Part shown: positions 26,494-35,451 of the stretch, in pieces | How positions within the stretch are numbered: position 1 is the stretch's first letter | How the letters are laid out: every line of letters starts with the position of its first letter | From: Planctomycetota bacterium | GTDB taxonomy: Bacteria; Planctomycetota; JACQVV01; JASMLP01 | DNA: 42,836 nucleotides | NCBI GenBank assembly: GCA_030748635.1 | Contig: JASMLP010000208.1 | Coordinates: 1 to 42,836 of the forward strand | Direction of reading: 5' to 3' | Notes under the pieces: model-generated | The model's database searches: none | What the model saw: the letters and a program-made list of their open reading frames with translations, nothing else | What the model was told of the DNA's origin: nothing | Program-made: the position numbers and the translations under genes

Positions 26494-27519
26494 ATGAATT
26501 CGACTCATCTGGCCAGCACCCCCACCACCACGATTCCGGAAATCGAAGAGTTCGATCAGATACGCGAACGACTTCTTTCACATCTCGATGGAATCGTGCC
26601 TCGTTTCGAAATCGAACTACACGTTCCGAAAATTCGCCGGATTCAGGAACTCAAGGTAGCCCAAAACGCAATCATCCTTGGGCACAACTACCAGGTCCCC
26701 GAAATTTTCCACGGAATCGCCGATATAACCGGCGACAGTCTCGCACTAGCTCGCGAAGCCGCTCGGGCCGAAACGGAGCGGATCGTCTTCTGCGGGGTCC
26801 ACTTCATGGCCGAAACGGCGAAAATTCTGAATCCTGAAAAACGAGTCCTCCTCTCAAATCTCGAAGCCGGCTGTTCCCTCGCTGAAAGCATCACCGCGGA
26901 GGATGTTCGTCAACTCAAAGCTCAATACCCCGGTGTTCCGGTGGTGAACTACGTCAACACCTCCGCAGCAGTCAAAGCGGAATCCGATTACTGTTGCACC
27001 TCGTCTAACGCGCTACAAGTCGTGGAAGCGATTGATAGCGACCGGATTCTCTTTCTTCCCGATGAGTACCTGACCCGAAACACTCAGGCGCTGACGAAAA
27101 AAGAACTGATCCCGTGGCCTGGGCGCTGCATGGTTCATGAAGTATTTCAGGCCTCCACCCTGGAAGCTCATCGTCAGCAATTTCCGGGCATCGAAATCCT
27201 CGCCCACCCGGAATGTTCGCCCGAAGTGGTAGCCGAAGCCGATTTCACGGGATCCACCTCCGCAATGATCGATCGAGTTGCCGACTCTTCGGCCGACAGA
27301 GTCATGCTCGTTACAGAATGCGGAATGAGCGACAATATTCGCAACCGATTTCCTGAAAAGGAGTTCACCACTCCCTGCACGGTCTGTCCCCACATGAAAC
27401 GTATCGACCTCGATAACATCATCGAGGCCCTCGAAAAGGATCAATATCCCATCGAAGTGAACCCGGAGATTGCTCAAAGGGCTCGCCTCGCCCTGGAGCG
27501 AATGCTCGAAATCGGCTGA
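26494..27519 (+). CDS. nadA: Quinolinate synthase NadA
   Basis: A 341-residue enzyme that makes quinolinate from iminoaspartate and dihydroxyacetone phosphate in NAD synthesis. The three Cys that hold its oxygen-sensitive [4Fe-4S] cluster are seen as Cys127 (EAGCSLAES), Cys212 (PGRCMVHEVF) and Cys298 (CTVCPHMKR). Substrate motifs are also present: LGHNYQVPE at 62-70, GDSLALAR at 80-87, VNYVNTSAAVKA at 151-162 and GSTSAMI at 253-259. The N-terminal 35 residues before the first domain are somewhat longer than in short forms. nadB is not in the window. It has its own promoter and seems to be a single-gene unit; a weak hairpin follows at 27531-27547. Confidence 0.95.
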   Translation: MNSTHLASTPTTTIPEIEEFDQIRERLLSHLDGIVPRFEIELHVPKIRRIQELKVAQNAIILGHNYQVPEIFHGIADITGDSLALAREAARAETERIVFCGVHFMAETAKILNPEKRVLLSNLEAGCSLAESITAEDVRQLKAQYPGVPVVNYVNTSAAVKAESDYCCTSSNALQVVEAIDSDRILFLPDEYLTRNTQALTKKELIPWPGRCMVHEVFQASTLEAHRQQFPGIEILAHPECSPEVVAEADFTGSTSAMIDRVADSSADRVMLVTECGMSDNIRNRFPEKEFTTPCTVCPHMKRIDLDNIIEALEKDQYPIEVNPEIAQRARLALERMLEIG

Positions 27520-27647
27520 GGGGTTTTCAAGCGAAAATCGCTTTCGCACACCTTTCCCGACTATCGTTTCTTAATTCACAACGAAAAAGCTCCCGCCCTA
27601 TCCTGTGTTGCGCAGATTTCTCTGGTTTCGTAGGATCGACCCTTAGT

Positions 27648-29429
27648 ATGGATCCGGGTAAGTTCACGTGTCTATTTCTCCTTTTTGCCAGCATCGTGCT
27701 GATGGTCGGAGAGTGGATCTCCATCGATTTGGTTGCGATGGGAGTGATGATCCTGCTGGTGGTGACTGGCGTCCTGTCTCCCGAAACCGCTGTGGTCGGC
27801 TTTGCGAACCCGGCCATCATCACCATCGCCGCTCTTTTCATCGTCAGCGAAGGTTTGGTCAAGACGGGTACCATTGCCTGGATTGGACAACGCATCTCCA
27901 AAATCGCCAAGGGCAGTGAAACCCGCGTCGTTCTTTTCGGGATGATCGTCGTCGCTATCGCTAGCGCCTTCATCAACAACACTCCGGTCGTTGTCATGTT
28001 CGTTCCTGTCATGCTCGGAATCTGTGGCAAATTCGGCATCGCCCCTTCACGAGTGCTCATTCCGATCTCTTTTGCTTCGATTCTCGGAGGGAATCTGACC
28101 CTGATCGGCACCTCGTCCAATATCCTGATCAGTCAACAAGCCGTCGAAGTCGGACTTCCCGCCTTCAGCATGTTCACGTTCACTCCGGTTGGGCTTATCT
28201 ACGCAGGAACCGGACTGCTCTTTCTGATCCTGCTCTCCCGGTTTCTATTGCCAGCACGGCAAACCTTTACCTCCATGATGGGTCAGGGGAACATCAACGA
28301 ATACCTGACCCAGATCCAGATAAATCCCGGCGCCCGCTGGGTCGGGCGATCCCTCGGAGAAACCGTTTTCGCTCGCCACCCCGGTCTCCGGGTTCTTCAG
28401 ATCGTCAGACAGGAATCCATTCTTTGGCCTCCGCTCGATCAGATCACGCTCCGAGCTGAAGACGTATTGATGGTCAAGGCCTCGGTCAATGATGTCGTCG
28501 AATTGCTGCGTAGTGGGGAGGTGAGTCTCCAGGCCGAAATCCAGGAAAACTATCAGGCCAGCGCGCATGAAATGACTTTCGCTGAAATTGTCATTACACC
28601 CACTTCTGGCCTGATCGATCGCAACATTGAAGAGGTCGCTTTCAGTCGACGATACCGAGCTTTTGTGCTGGCCATTCTGCGCCGCGGTGAACATCTCAGA
28701 GAGAAAATATCAGGGCTGCGCCTTCGGATTGGTGATGTACTACTCATTCAAGGTGATCATTCGGCCATCCACGCTCTTCGGGAGGAAGACGACATCATGC
28801 TCCTGGAAAACGTGGAGGAAACCGTTCTTGTTCGTCACAAAGCTCCCATTGCCGTCTGTGTATTCCTGGCCATCATCACTCTGGCCATCTTTCACTTCGA
28901 AAGGTTGCCGATCATGATTCTCGCTCTGGCCGGAGCGGGTATCCTGGTAGGAACCGGCTGTCTCTCCCCCAAACAAGCCTATCGAGCTGTCAGTTGGCAA
29001 CTGATCGTCTTGATGTCCGGAATGCTCGCTTTGGGCACTGCAATGGAGAAAACCGGTACCGCGGAATGGATCGCCCAGGGGATGGTAAAAGTCCTTCAAC
29101 CGCTAGGTCCCTACGCTCTTCTCTCGGGAATCGCCTTTGTATCGAGCCTGCTGGCCTCGCTGATGAGCGCCAACGCAATTGCCGTACTCATGGTCCCGAT
29201 TGCCGCTGGAGTGGCAGAACAGGTTGGAATTCAAGCGATGCCGTTGGTCATGGGAGTTCTTTTCGGTGTCCACGCCTGTTTCGCCACCCCATTCGGTTAC
29301 CAAACCAACACCTTCATCTACGGTCCCGGTGGCTACAAATATCTCGACTTCGTCAAAATAGGCCTTCCATTGAACCTTTTACTCTGCACTGTCACTACGA
29401 TAGCGGTCCCCTGGTACTGGCCTTTCTAG
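27648..29429 (+). CDS. SLC13/DASS-family transporter with two RCK_C domains
   Basis: A 593-residue membrane transporter for anions (sulfate, dicarboxylate or a similar acid), usually driven by sodium. The membrane parts are at about 5-205 and 400-593, with the family signatures FINNTPVVVMFVP (about 108-120), GTSSNILIS (154-162), MSANAIAVLMVP and TPFGYQTNTFIYGPGGY near the C-terminus. Between them lie two TrkA-C/RCK_C domains (about 215-295 and 305-385), which in related proteins sense ligands and gate transport. This is the SLC13 form with a central regulatory insert. It lies 58 bases before fdhB on the same strand. Co-transcription is possible, but I see no direct substrate link to formate. 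Confidence 0.9.
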   Translation: MDPGKFTCLFLLFASIVLMVGEWISIDLVAMGVMILLVVTGVLSPETAVVGFANPAIITIAALFIVSEGLVKTGTIAWIGQRISKIAKGSETRVVLFGMIVVAIASAFINNTPVVVMFVPVMLGICGKFGIAPSRVLIPISFASILGGNLTLIGTSSNILISQQAVEVGLPAFSMFTFTPVGLIYAGTGLLFLILLSRFLLPARQTFTSMMGQGNINEYLTQIQINPGARWVGRSLGETVFARHPGLRVLQIVRQESILWPPLDQITLRAEDVLMVKASVNDVVELLRSGEVSLQAEIQENYQASAHEMTFAEIVITPTSGLIDRNIEEVAFSRRYRAFVLAILRRGEHLREKISGLRLRIGDVLLIQGDHSAIHALREEDDIMLLENVEETVLVRHKAPIAVCVFLAIITLAIFHFERLPIMILALAGAGILVGTGCLSPKQAYRAVSWQLIVLMSGMLALGTAMEKTGTAEWIAQGMVKVLQPLGPYALLSGIAFVSSLLASLMSANAIAVLMVPIAAGVAEQVGIQAMPLVMGVLFGVHACFATPFGYQTNTFIYGPGGYKYLDFVKIGLPLNLLLCTVTTIAVPWYWPF

Positions 29430-29487
29430 TGTCTTTCATTTCTATCGATTGAACGCTTCTCTCCTCCCCTGAAAAACAGACGAAACC

Positions 29488-31110
29488 GTGTCCTCACAAG
29501 AAGAACCCTCCACGCCCAGCCCCACTCCGATTCGGGCTGAAATTCCGGACGCGCTTCTCGAAGCGGGTGGCCTGAAACCCGGAGCATCTCGTGCGGTTTC
29601 CAGTCAAACCGGAATACCCGAAGCCGACATTTTTGGAGTGGGCTCCTTCTTCCACCTCCTCGCAGAACCTCACATCAAAGTTCGGATCTGCCAGGGACTT
29701 TCTTGTCAGATGGCCGGCTCCGACAAATTGCTCCAACAAGCCAAAGCAACTGGACTGCCTGCCGCCGGCTGTTCTTGCCTGGCCGCTTGCGACCGACCGG
29801 TTGCAGCTCTTCGAGATCGAACGATTCTCCCCGACCTGACCGGAACCGATCTCGAACGGGCCGGAGGAGACTGGAAATCGCTCCAAAGTGAAGCGCTGGG
29901 AACATCCGAAAACTGGAAAGGGGTGGTCGGCCCGGCCGACACCCCGACGGAACAGCTGGTCATCGATCTCTCGAGTGACACCGATTTTTCGGGTCACGCC
30001 CTCTCTCGGGCTCAGGAATTAGGACCCGATGGGGTGATAGAAGCGATCGAAACGTCCGGACTTCAAGGACGCGGAGGGGCCGGATTTCCGGCCGGATTCA
30101 AGTGGAAAGCGGTACGAAGCGAGGCTCGAACCCCCCGATATCTCGTCCTCAACGCCGATGAGGGAGAACCCGGCACATTCAAGGATCGAGAGGTGCTCTT
30201 GCGTCGCCCCGACCGTGTAGTCGAAGGTCTTTTGGTCGCAGCCCGAACCGTCGGCGCACAAGCCATCTATTGCTATCTCCGCGGAGAGTTTGGGGGGCCC
30301 TGGCGCGCCCTCGAAACCGCCTTCGATCGCTTCGAACAAGCGGGGCTCTGCGACGGAATCTCCTGGCACCTTCACGCCGGGCACGGAGCCTACATCTGCG
30401 GAGAAGAGACCGCCCTTCTGGAGGCGCTCGAAGGCAAACGCGGCATGCCACGACTGAAACCTCCCTTCCCAACCCAAGTCGGTCTCTGGGGACAACCGAC
30501 CCTCATTCACAATGTCGAAACGATCGCCTGCGTACCCGAAATCGTCCTTCGCGGGGGAGAGTGGTTCGACAATCTCGGCCGGACCGGACCGGGAACCAAA
30601 CTCTACTGTGTAAGTGGCGATGTCGAGCAACCCGGAACGTACGAACTTCCTCTGGGCATCTCCCTCGACGACCTCCTTCAGGTCGCTGGCGGCATGCGAG
30701 GCACTCTGAAAGCCTTCAGTCCCGGCGGTGCCAGTTCCGGTTTTCTGCCCGCCTCGGAGCGTCACCGGCCTTTGGATTTTCAGTCCCTGAAGGAGGTCGA
30801 CACCATGCTCGGATCGGCCGGAGTGGTGGTGCTGAACAAACAGGCCGACCTCGCACAGGCGGTCCGCGCCCAGCTGGAATTCTTTGCTCAGGAAAGCTGT
30901 GGTCAGTGTGCGCCGTGTCGCATCGGAACCCGCTTCCAAGCCCGCAATCTCGAGACCTTGCTCGCGAGCACGAGAGCGGGTACAACTCGAGAACAGATCC
31001 AGGAGGTTGCCTGGGAGATGAACGAGGGATCGATCTGCGGCCTGGGCCAGATCGCCTCTCTCCCCCTGACCAGCGCCCTGCGTTGGTTTCCGGAGATCTT
31101 CGAGCCATGA
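29488..31110 (+). CDS. fdhB: Formate dehydrogenase beta subunit, NuoE-NuoF fusion
   Basis: A 540-residue diaphorase subunit that passes electrons from the formate-oxidising subunit to NAD. Residues about 15-110 are a short NuoE/thioredoxin-like domain whose [2Fe-2S] ligands are Cys68, Cys73, Cys97 and Cys101. Residues about 165-540 are NuoF: the FMN/NADH loop GRGGAGFPAGFKWK at 194-207, NADEGEPGTFKDRE at 222-235, YICGEETALLEALEG at 302-316, and the [4Fe-4S] ligands Cys471, Cys474, Cys477 (SCGQCAPC) plus Cys517. GTG start at 29488. The stop overlaps the fdhA ATG (ATGA), so the two subunits are coupled and act as one complex in the cytoplasm. The NuoE part lacks most of the usual N-terminal helix bundle. 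Confidence 0.94.
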   Translation: MSSQEEPSTPSPTPIRAEIPDALLEAGGLKPGASRAVSSQTGIPEADIFGVGSFFHLLAEPHIKVRICQGLSCQMAGSDKLLQQAKATGLPAAGCSCLAACDRPVAALRDRTILPDLTGTDLERAGGDWKSLQSEALGTSENWKGVVGPADTPTEQLVIDLSSDTDFSGHALSRAQELGPDGVIEAIETSGLQGRGGAGFPAGFKWKAVRSEARTPRYLVLNADEGEPGTFKDREVLLRRPDRVVEGLLVAARTVGAQAIYCYLRGEFGGPWRALETAFDRFEQAGLCDGISWHLHAGHGAYICGEETALLEALEGKRGMPRLKPPFPTQVGLWGQPTLIHNVETIACVPEIVLRGGEWFDNLGRTGPGTKLYCVSGDVEQPGTYELPLGISLDDLLQVAGGMRGTLKAFSPGGASSGFLPASERHRPLDFQSLKEVDTMLGSAGVVVLNKQADLAQAVRAQLEFFAQESCGQCAPCRIGTRFQARNLETLLASTRAGTTREQIQEVAWEMNEGSICGLGQIASLPLTSALRWFPEIFEP

Positions 31111-33887
31111 TCGAATCCCCATCTATTCTCCTCGACGGCAACCCGGTTCCATACCGACCGGGGGAGACCCTTCTCGAAGTGGCTACCCGTGCCGGACAAG
31201 ACATCCCCACCCTCTGTCACGATCCCCGACTCGAACCGATGGGTAGTTGCCGCACCTGTCTAGTGGAAATCGAAGGCTGGCCACGCCTGGCCCCATCCTG
31301 CGCCACTTTAGCGGAACCCGATATGCAGGTCACCACAGCCAATCCTCGGATCCAGAGGCATCGACGTCTTCTCTTCTCCCTCTACCTCGCCGATCATCCC
31401 ACCGAGCACGAAGCCTGTGAGGATGGGGCCCCGTGCGAACTACACCATCTGGCTCATCGACACAACGCCGACCCCAACTGGCCCCACATGGAGCCTCTAC
31501 GAGCCGATCGCCCCGGGGATCGCAACCCGTACGTGGAATTTCGCGCCGACCGCTGTATCCTCTGCGCCCGATGCACTCGCTACTGCGACGAGGTCGAAGG
31601 GGTCAACGCCATCACGCTCACCGGTCGCGGATCGGAGACCACGATTTCTACCTCCGACCAGATCTCGCTCATGGATTCTTCCTGCGAGCTCTGTGGCGGA
31701 TGCATCGCCGTCTGCCCGACCGGAGCCATGGCCGAGAAAATGCCGCTAGTAGCCGGCGCGCCCCCAGAGAGAGAACTCCAAAAAGTGCGTACCACCTGCA
31801 ATTACTGCGGGGTCGGCTGCCAACTCGACCTGAACGTGGATCCCTCTGCCGACGAGGGAAGAGGACGCATCGTCAAGGTCACCAGTCCGCCACCCGGGAC
31901 GATCACCGGAGACGGCAATCTGTGCGTCAAAGGACGTTTTGCGTACGACTTCGTCCATCACCCCGACCGTCTCACCACCCCCTTGGTCCGCCAACCCGAT
32001 GGCTCTCTTGCTGAAGCCACCTGGGAGGAAGCGATTGCACGGGCCGCTGCAGGATTGATGGGAGTTCGGGAACGTCACGGTTCAGATGCCCTCGGATTCG
32101 TCTCTTCTTCGCGATGCACGGGGGAAGAAAATTATTTGATCCAGAAGCTCGCACGGGCCGTTTTCGGAACCAACAATGTCCATTCGTGCGCGGCCACCTG
32201 ACACGCCCCCACGGTGGCGGGTCTCGTCACCACCTTTGGCGCCGGCGCCATGACCAACTCCATCCAGGAAATCCGTGAGGCCGACTTTCTTTTCGTCACC
32301 GGCAGCAATACTACCGAGGCGCATCCGATCATCGCGATGGAGATGAAACGCGCCGTCCGACGTGGAGCCCGCCTGGTGGTTGCCGACCCCCGGGCTATCT
32401 GGCTGACCACCATCGCCGATCGCCACCTCGCTCTCCAGCCGGGAACCGATGTCTGGCTCCTCAATGCGATGGCTCATGTGATCGTGACCGAAAACCTCGT
32501 CGATCACGACTTTGTGGCCAATCACACCGAGGGATTCGAGACCGTCCGAGATGCCGTCCAAGAGTACACCCCCGAAAAAGCGGAAGCGATCACCGGAGTG
32601 CGAGCGGAAGACATCCGAAAAACCGCGCGAGAGTACGCCACGACCCGCAAGGCCGGTATCTACTACACGCTGGGAATTACCGAACACACTCACGGTACCG
32701 ACAACGTGTATTGCCTGGCCAATCTCGTCCTCATGACCGGTCACCTCGGTCACGCCTCCACCGGAATGAACCCGTTGCGGGGTCAGAACAATGTTCAAGG
32801 AGCCAACGACGCAGGAGCCACGCCGGTTTTCTACCCCGGTTACCAACGCGTCGATGACCCCGAAGTCCATGCTCGCTACGAAGCCTCCTGGGGAGTCCCA
32901 CTCGACCCCAAACCGGGACTGAACCTGAACCAGATCATCAAGGAGGTCGGAAAAACGATTCACGGCCTTTTCGTGATGGGCGAGGATATCGTCATCTCCG
33001 AACCCAATGTCTCGAAGCTCGAGGAAGGCCTCAATCAGATCGAGTTCCTCGTCATCCAGGAAATCTTTTTGAATGAGACGGCTCGTTTTGCCGATGTCAT
33101 CCTTCCTGGAGCCTGCTTTGCGGAAAAAGAAGGGGTGTTCACCAATAGCGAACGTCGAGTCCAACGCGTCCGGAAAGCGGTCGATCCTCCCGGTCAAGCG
33201 CGTGCGGACTGGGAAATCCTGACCGCAATCGCCCGCGCCGCAGGAGCCGACTGGAAGACCTCGACTCCGGAGGCGATCTACGACGAATATGTGGCGGATG
33301 CCCCAAAACTCAGAGGCATCAGCCACGCGCGTATCGAGAAGGAGGGAGGATTGCAGTGGCCCTGTCCCGATCCGGGCCATCCAGGAACGGTATATCTTCA
33401 CGAGGGGGGAATCCTTCGTGGCAAGGGGCTTTTTACACCCGTCGAGTACCGTCCGTCTCACGAATCCAGCACCGAAACCCATCCGCTGGTTCTCTCTACC
33501 GGTCGCACGCTCTACCACTACAACGCGGCCACCCAAACCCGCCGCGCCCCGGGACCGGCGGCCAAACAACCCGAAGCGTTTGTGGAAATCCACCCAGCCG
33601 ACGCCCGTTCCCGTGAAATCACCGACGGCGACCGAGTCGCCGTAACCTCCAAGCGGGGTCGGATCGAATGTCGGGCCATGGTTTCACGTCAGGTGCGTCG
33701 AGGGTGCATCTGGATGCCCTTCCACTTCGCCGAGGCACGCGCGAATCTCCTCACGGTGGATGTCGGCGACACGGTGACAGGAACCGCGGAATACAAAGTT
33801 TGCGCCGCTGAAGTCACTCTCGTCCAAGCATTGGAAAACCCCGTAGCCTTCCCGGGTTCTTTCGCAAGCGTCCAACAGGACCGCTAG
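31107..33887 (+). CDS. fdhA: Selenocysteine-containing formate dehydrogenase alpha subunit
   Basis: A 926-residue molybdenum/tungsten enzyme that oxidises formate to CO2, read through the TGA at 32199-32201 as selenocysteine 365. The frame is unbroken on both sides: residues up to NNVHSCAAT, then Sec, then HAPTVAGLVTTF, exactly the active-site layout of FdhA. The N-terminal 210 residues are NuoG-like: [2Fe-2S] ligands Cys37, 48, 51, 65; a His/Cys cluster at 97-110; two ferredoxin clusters at Cys150-160 and Cys193-203. The catalytic domain's [4Fe-4S] uses Cys231, 234, 238 and 273. The C-terminus is the pterin dinucleotide-binding domain. A SECIS-like hairpin follows the TGA. ATG overlaps the fdhB stop. 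Without readthrough the product would stop at 364 residues and lack the active site. Confidence 0.95.
32199..32201 (+). other. In-frame TGA read as selenocysteine
   Basis: TGA at codon 365 of fdhA, at the place where formate dehydrogenases carry the metal ligand Sec or Cys, and followed by a His codon as in known Sec enzymes. The downstream frame is open for another 561 codons and encodes the rest of the enzyme. Confidence 0.93.
32213..32231 (+). promoter_or_regulatory. Bacterial SECIS element of fdhA
   Basis: GGTGGC (32213-32218) pairs with GTCACC (32226-32231), one pair being a G-U wobble, closing the loop GGGTCTC. The outer G and C of that loop can also pair, leaving GGTCT at the tip. It starts 11 bases after the TGA. 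As I recall, the E. coli fdhF element has the same 11-base spacing and a loop with AGGUCU, the part bound by SelB. The hairpin lies inside the coding sequence, as bacterial SECIS elements do. Confidence 0.85.
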
Positions 33888-33891
33888 TCTC

Positions 33892-34506
33892 TCAGCCGAC
33901 GACCCAGTAGAGAAAAATCGCCGAAACGACCAGTAAAACGATCGCTACCCAAAGCCATAGATTCCCCGGTGCGGTGTTTTTGGCCCGCTGACGGGCAGAA
34001 CCACGAGTCGGGGGTCGACGCCGACGCGTGGTAGACGAAGAAAAGCTACTCCCACACGTACCGCAGGAGTTTTCGCCCGGAACCCGAATCGTCTGGCACC
34101 CAGGGCACAGTTCCGCATTACACCCTTCGCATCGAGAACTTCCACTGGCGACAGGAGCCTCGCACTGACCACATCGGGGATTCTCAGCTTCAGGGTCTTC
34201 CAGTAACTCAAGCTTTGAAGAGGCGGCCGGAATCTTGCCGGAGGTTTTTTTCTGAATGGGGTTTTTATCGGTAACCCGACGTTTACGAGCCGATTCTTGA
34301 ATACGTTGCATAGCCCGAGATACCGCTCGATCCTCTTCGTCGGACAACAATCCTTTTTCGATCAAAAGATCGCCTAGCCTATAATCTTTCCCGCTCCGCT
34401 TCCGAAGATTCTTTTTGAGTTGGAAACATTTCTCCATTTCCTTCTCGGAAACGAAGTTGTTTTTGACCGCTATACGGCCGTACTCCAGGTCTGCAGTATC
34501 GGACAT
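33892..34506 (-). CDS. MshEN-like, double zinc-ribbon, tail-anchored protein
   Basis: A 204-residue protein. Residues about 8-70 are the small helical domain seen twice elsewhere in this window (YGRIAVKNNFVSEKEMEKCF with LGDLLIEKGLLSDEEDRAV). Residues 112-155 hold four CxxC pairs (CGQC, CEGC, CPGC, CGTC), a double zinc ribbon. A basic Arg/Ser region (about 157-177) is followed by one C-terminal membrane helix (LWLWVAIVLLVVSAIFLYWVV), so it is probably tail-anchored with its domains in the cytoplasm. Its role is unknown; a regulator or assembly factor at the membrane fits. It converges with fdhA, with only 4 bases between the stops. Confidence 0.78.
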   Translation of the reverse strand: MSDTADLEYGRIAVKNNFVSEKEMEKCFQLKKNLRKRSGKDYRLGDLLIEKGLLSDEEDRAVSRAMQRIQESARKRRVTDKNPIQKKTSGKIPAASSKLELLEDPEAENPRCGQCEAPVASGSSRCEGCNAELCPGCQTIRVPGENSCGTCGSSFSSSTTRRRRPPTRGSARQRAKNTAPGNLWLWVAIVLLVVSAIFLYWVVG

Positions 34507-34639
34507 GATCCGCCTGTACTAGAAATGAGAAAATGTTTCTCCTGATTCGAATTATTCCCAAGAAGCGCAGAGGGATCAACCTGCACCCCGATAAACCTTC
34601 TCAGGCTACAATGGTTACGATTTCCCATGAGGATCCCCC

Positions 34640-35416
34640 ATGCTCTCCAAGCGAATCATTCCCTGTCTCGATGTTCACGAAGGACGTGTCGTCAAAGGAG
34701 TCCAGTTCGAAAACCTTTCTGACGCGGGGGATCCGGTTGAAATCGCCGCTCATTACGACCAGGGTGGCGCCGATGAACTGGTATTTCTCGACATTTCCGC
34801 CAGTCACGAAGAACGCGACACCCTACTGGATACGGTCCGACAAACAGCCCTGCGCATCGCCATGCCTCTCGCGGTCGGGGGGGGTGTACGAAATCTCGAT
34901 GATTTCACCCGATTGCTTCGAGCAGGGGCGGATAAAATCTGTGTCAATACCGCCGCGTTTCGAACCCCTGGAATCATCTCAGAAGCCAGTCATCGATTCG
35001 GACAACAATGTGTCGTGATCGCCATCGATGCCCGATCGAAATCGGATAACTCCGGTTGGGAAGTCGTGATTCGAGGCGGCCGCGAACCGACAGGAGTCGA
35101 TGTTTTGGAGTGGGCGAAAGAAGTCGAACGATTGGGGGCCGGTGAGATTTTACTCACCTCCATGGATCGTGACGGGACCCGCATGGGTTACGATTTGGAA
35201 TTGACACGGTCGGTATCTCAAGCGCTTTCGATACCGATAATCGCTTCGGGAGGAGCTGGCAATCTCGATCACCTCTTCGAGGTTCTTTCCAGCGGTGAAG
35301 CCGATGCCGCTTTGGCTGCAAGCATCTTTCACTTCGGAGATCACGCCGTTCGTGCGGCCAAGGAGTTCCTGGCCGCGCAAGGAATTGCCATTCGCCCGGT
35401 TCCGCCGTTACCATAA
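34640..35416 (+). CDS. hisF: Imidazole glycerol phosphate synthase cyclase subunit HisF
   Basis: A 258-residue TIM-barrel enzyme of histidine synthesis that turns PRFAR and ammonia into imidazole glycerol phosphate and AICAR; ammonia comes from partner HisH. The catalytic Asp11 ([14 protein letters not shown]) and Asp130 (VIAIDARS) are in place. The phosphate-binding loops AVGGGVRN (about 79-86) and IIASGGAGN, and [10 protein letters not shown], are also present. Length is normal. GAGGA lies 9 bases upstream of the ATG. hisH and the other his genes are not in the window. It is followed after 35 bases by the pilT-type gene on the same strand. Confidence 0.96.
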   Translation: MLSKRIIPCLDVHEGRVVKGVQFENLSDAGDPVEIAAHYDQGGADELVFLDISASHEERDTLLDTVRQTALRIAMPLAVGGGVRNLDDFTRLLRAGADKICVNTAAFRTPGIISEASHRFGQQCVVIAIDARSKSDNSGWEVVIRGGREPTGVDVLEWAKEVERLGAGEILLTSMDRDGTRMGYDLELTRSVSQALSIPIIASGGAGNLDHLFEVLSSGEADAALAASIFHFGDHAVRAAKEFLAAQGIAIRPVPPLP

Positions 35417-35451
35417 ACGGTACCAAGGATCTATCCGAAGCCGGAGTATTC

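Noticed and set aside
27531..27547. GCGAAA/TTTCGC hairpin after nadA as a terminator
   Set aside because: A 6-base-pair stem with no T-run after it; too weak to call.
30270..31106. Upstream extension of the fdhA frame into fdhB
   Set aside because: The product of this stretch is Arg/Ser-rich without family similarity, and the ATG at 31107 starts directly with the ferredoxin domain.
32082..33593. 503-codon open frame on the minus strand opposite fdhA
   Set aside because: It is a shadow of a GC-rich gene: fdhA on the plus strand has all family motifs, and the antisense product has no recognisable domain.
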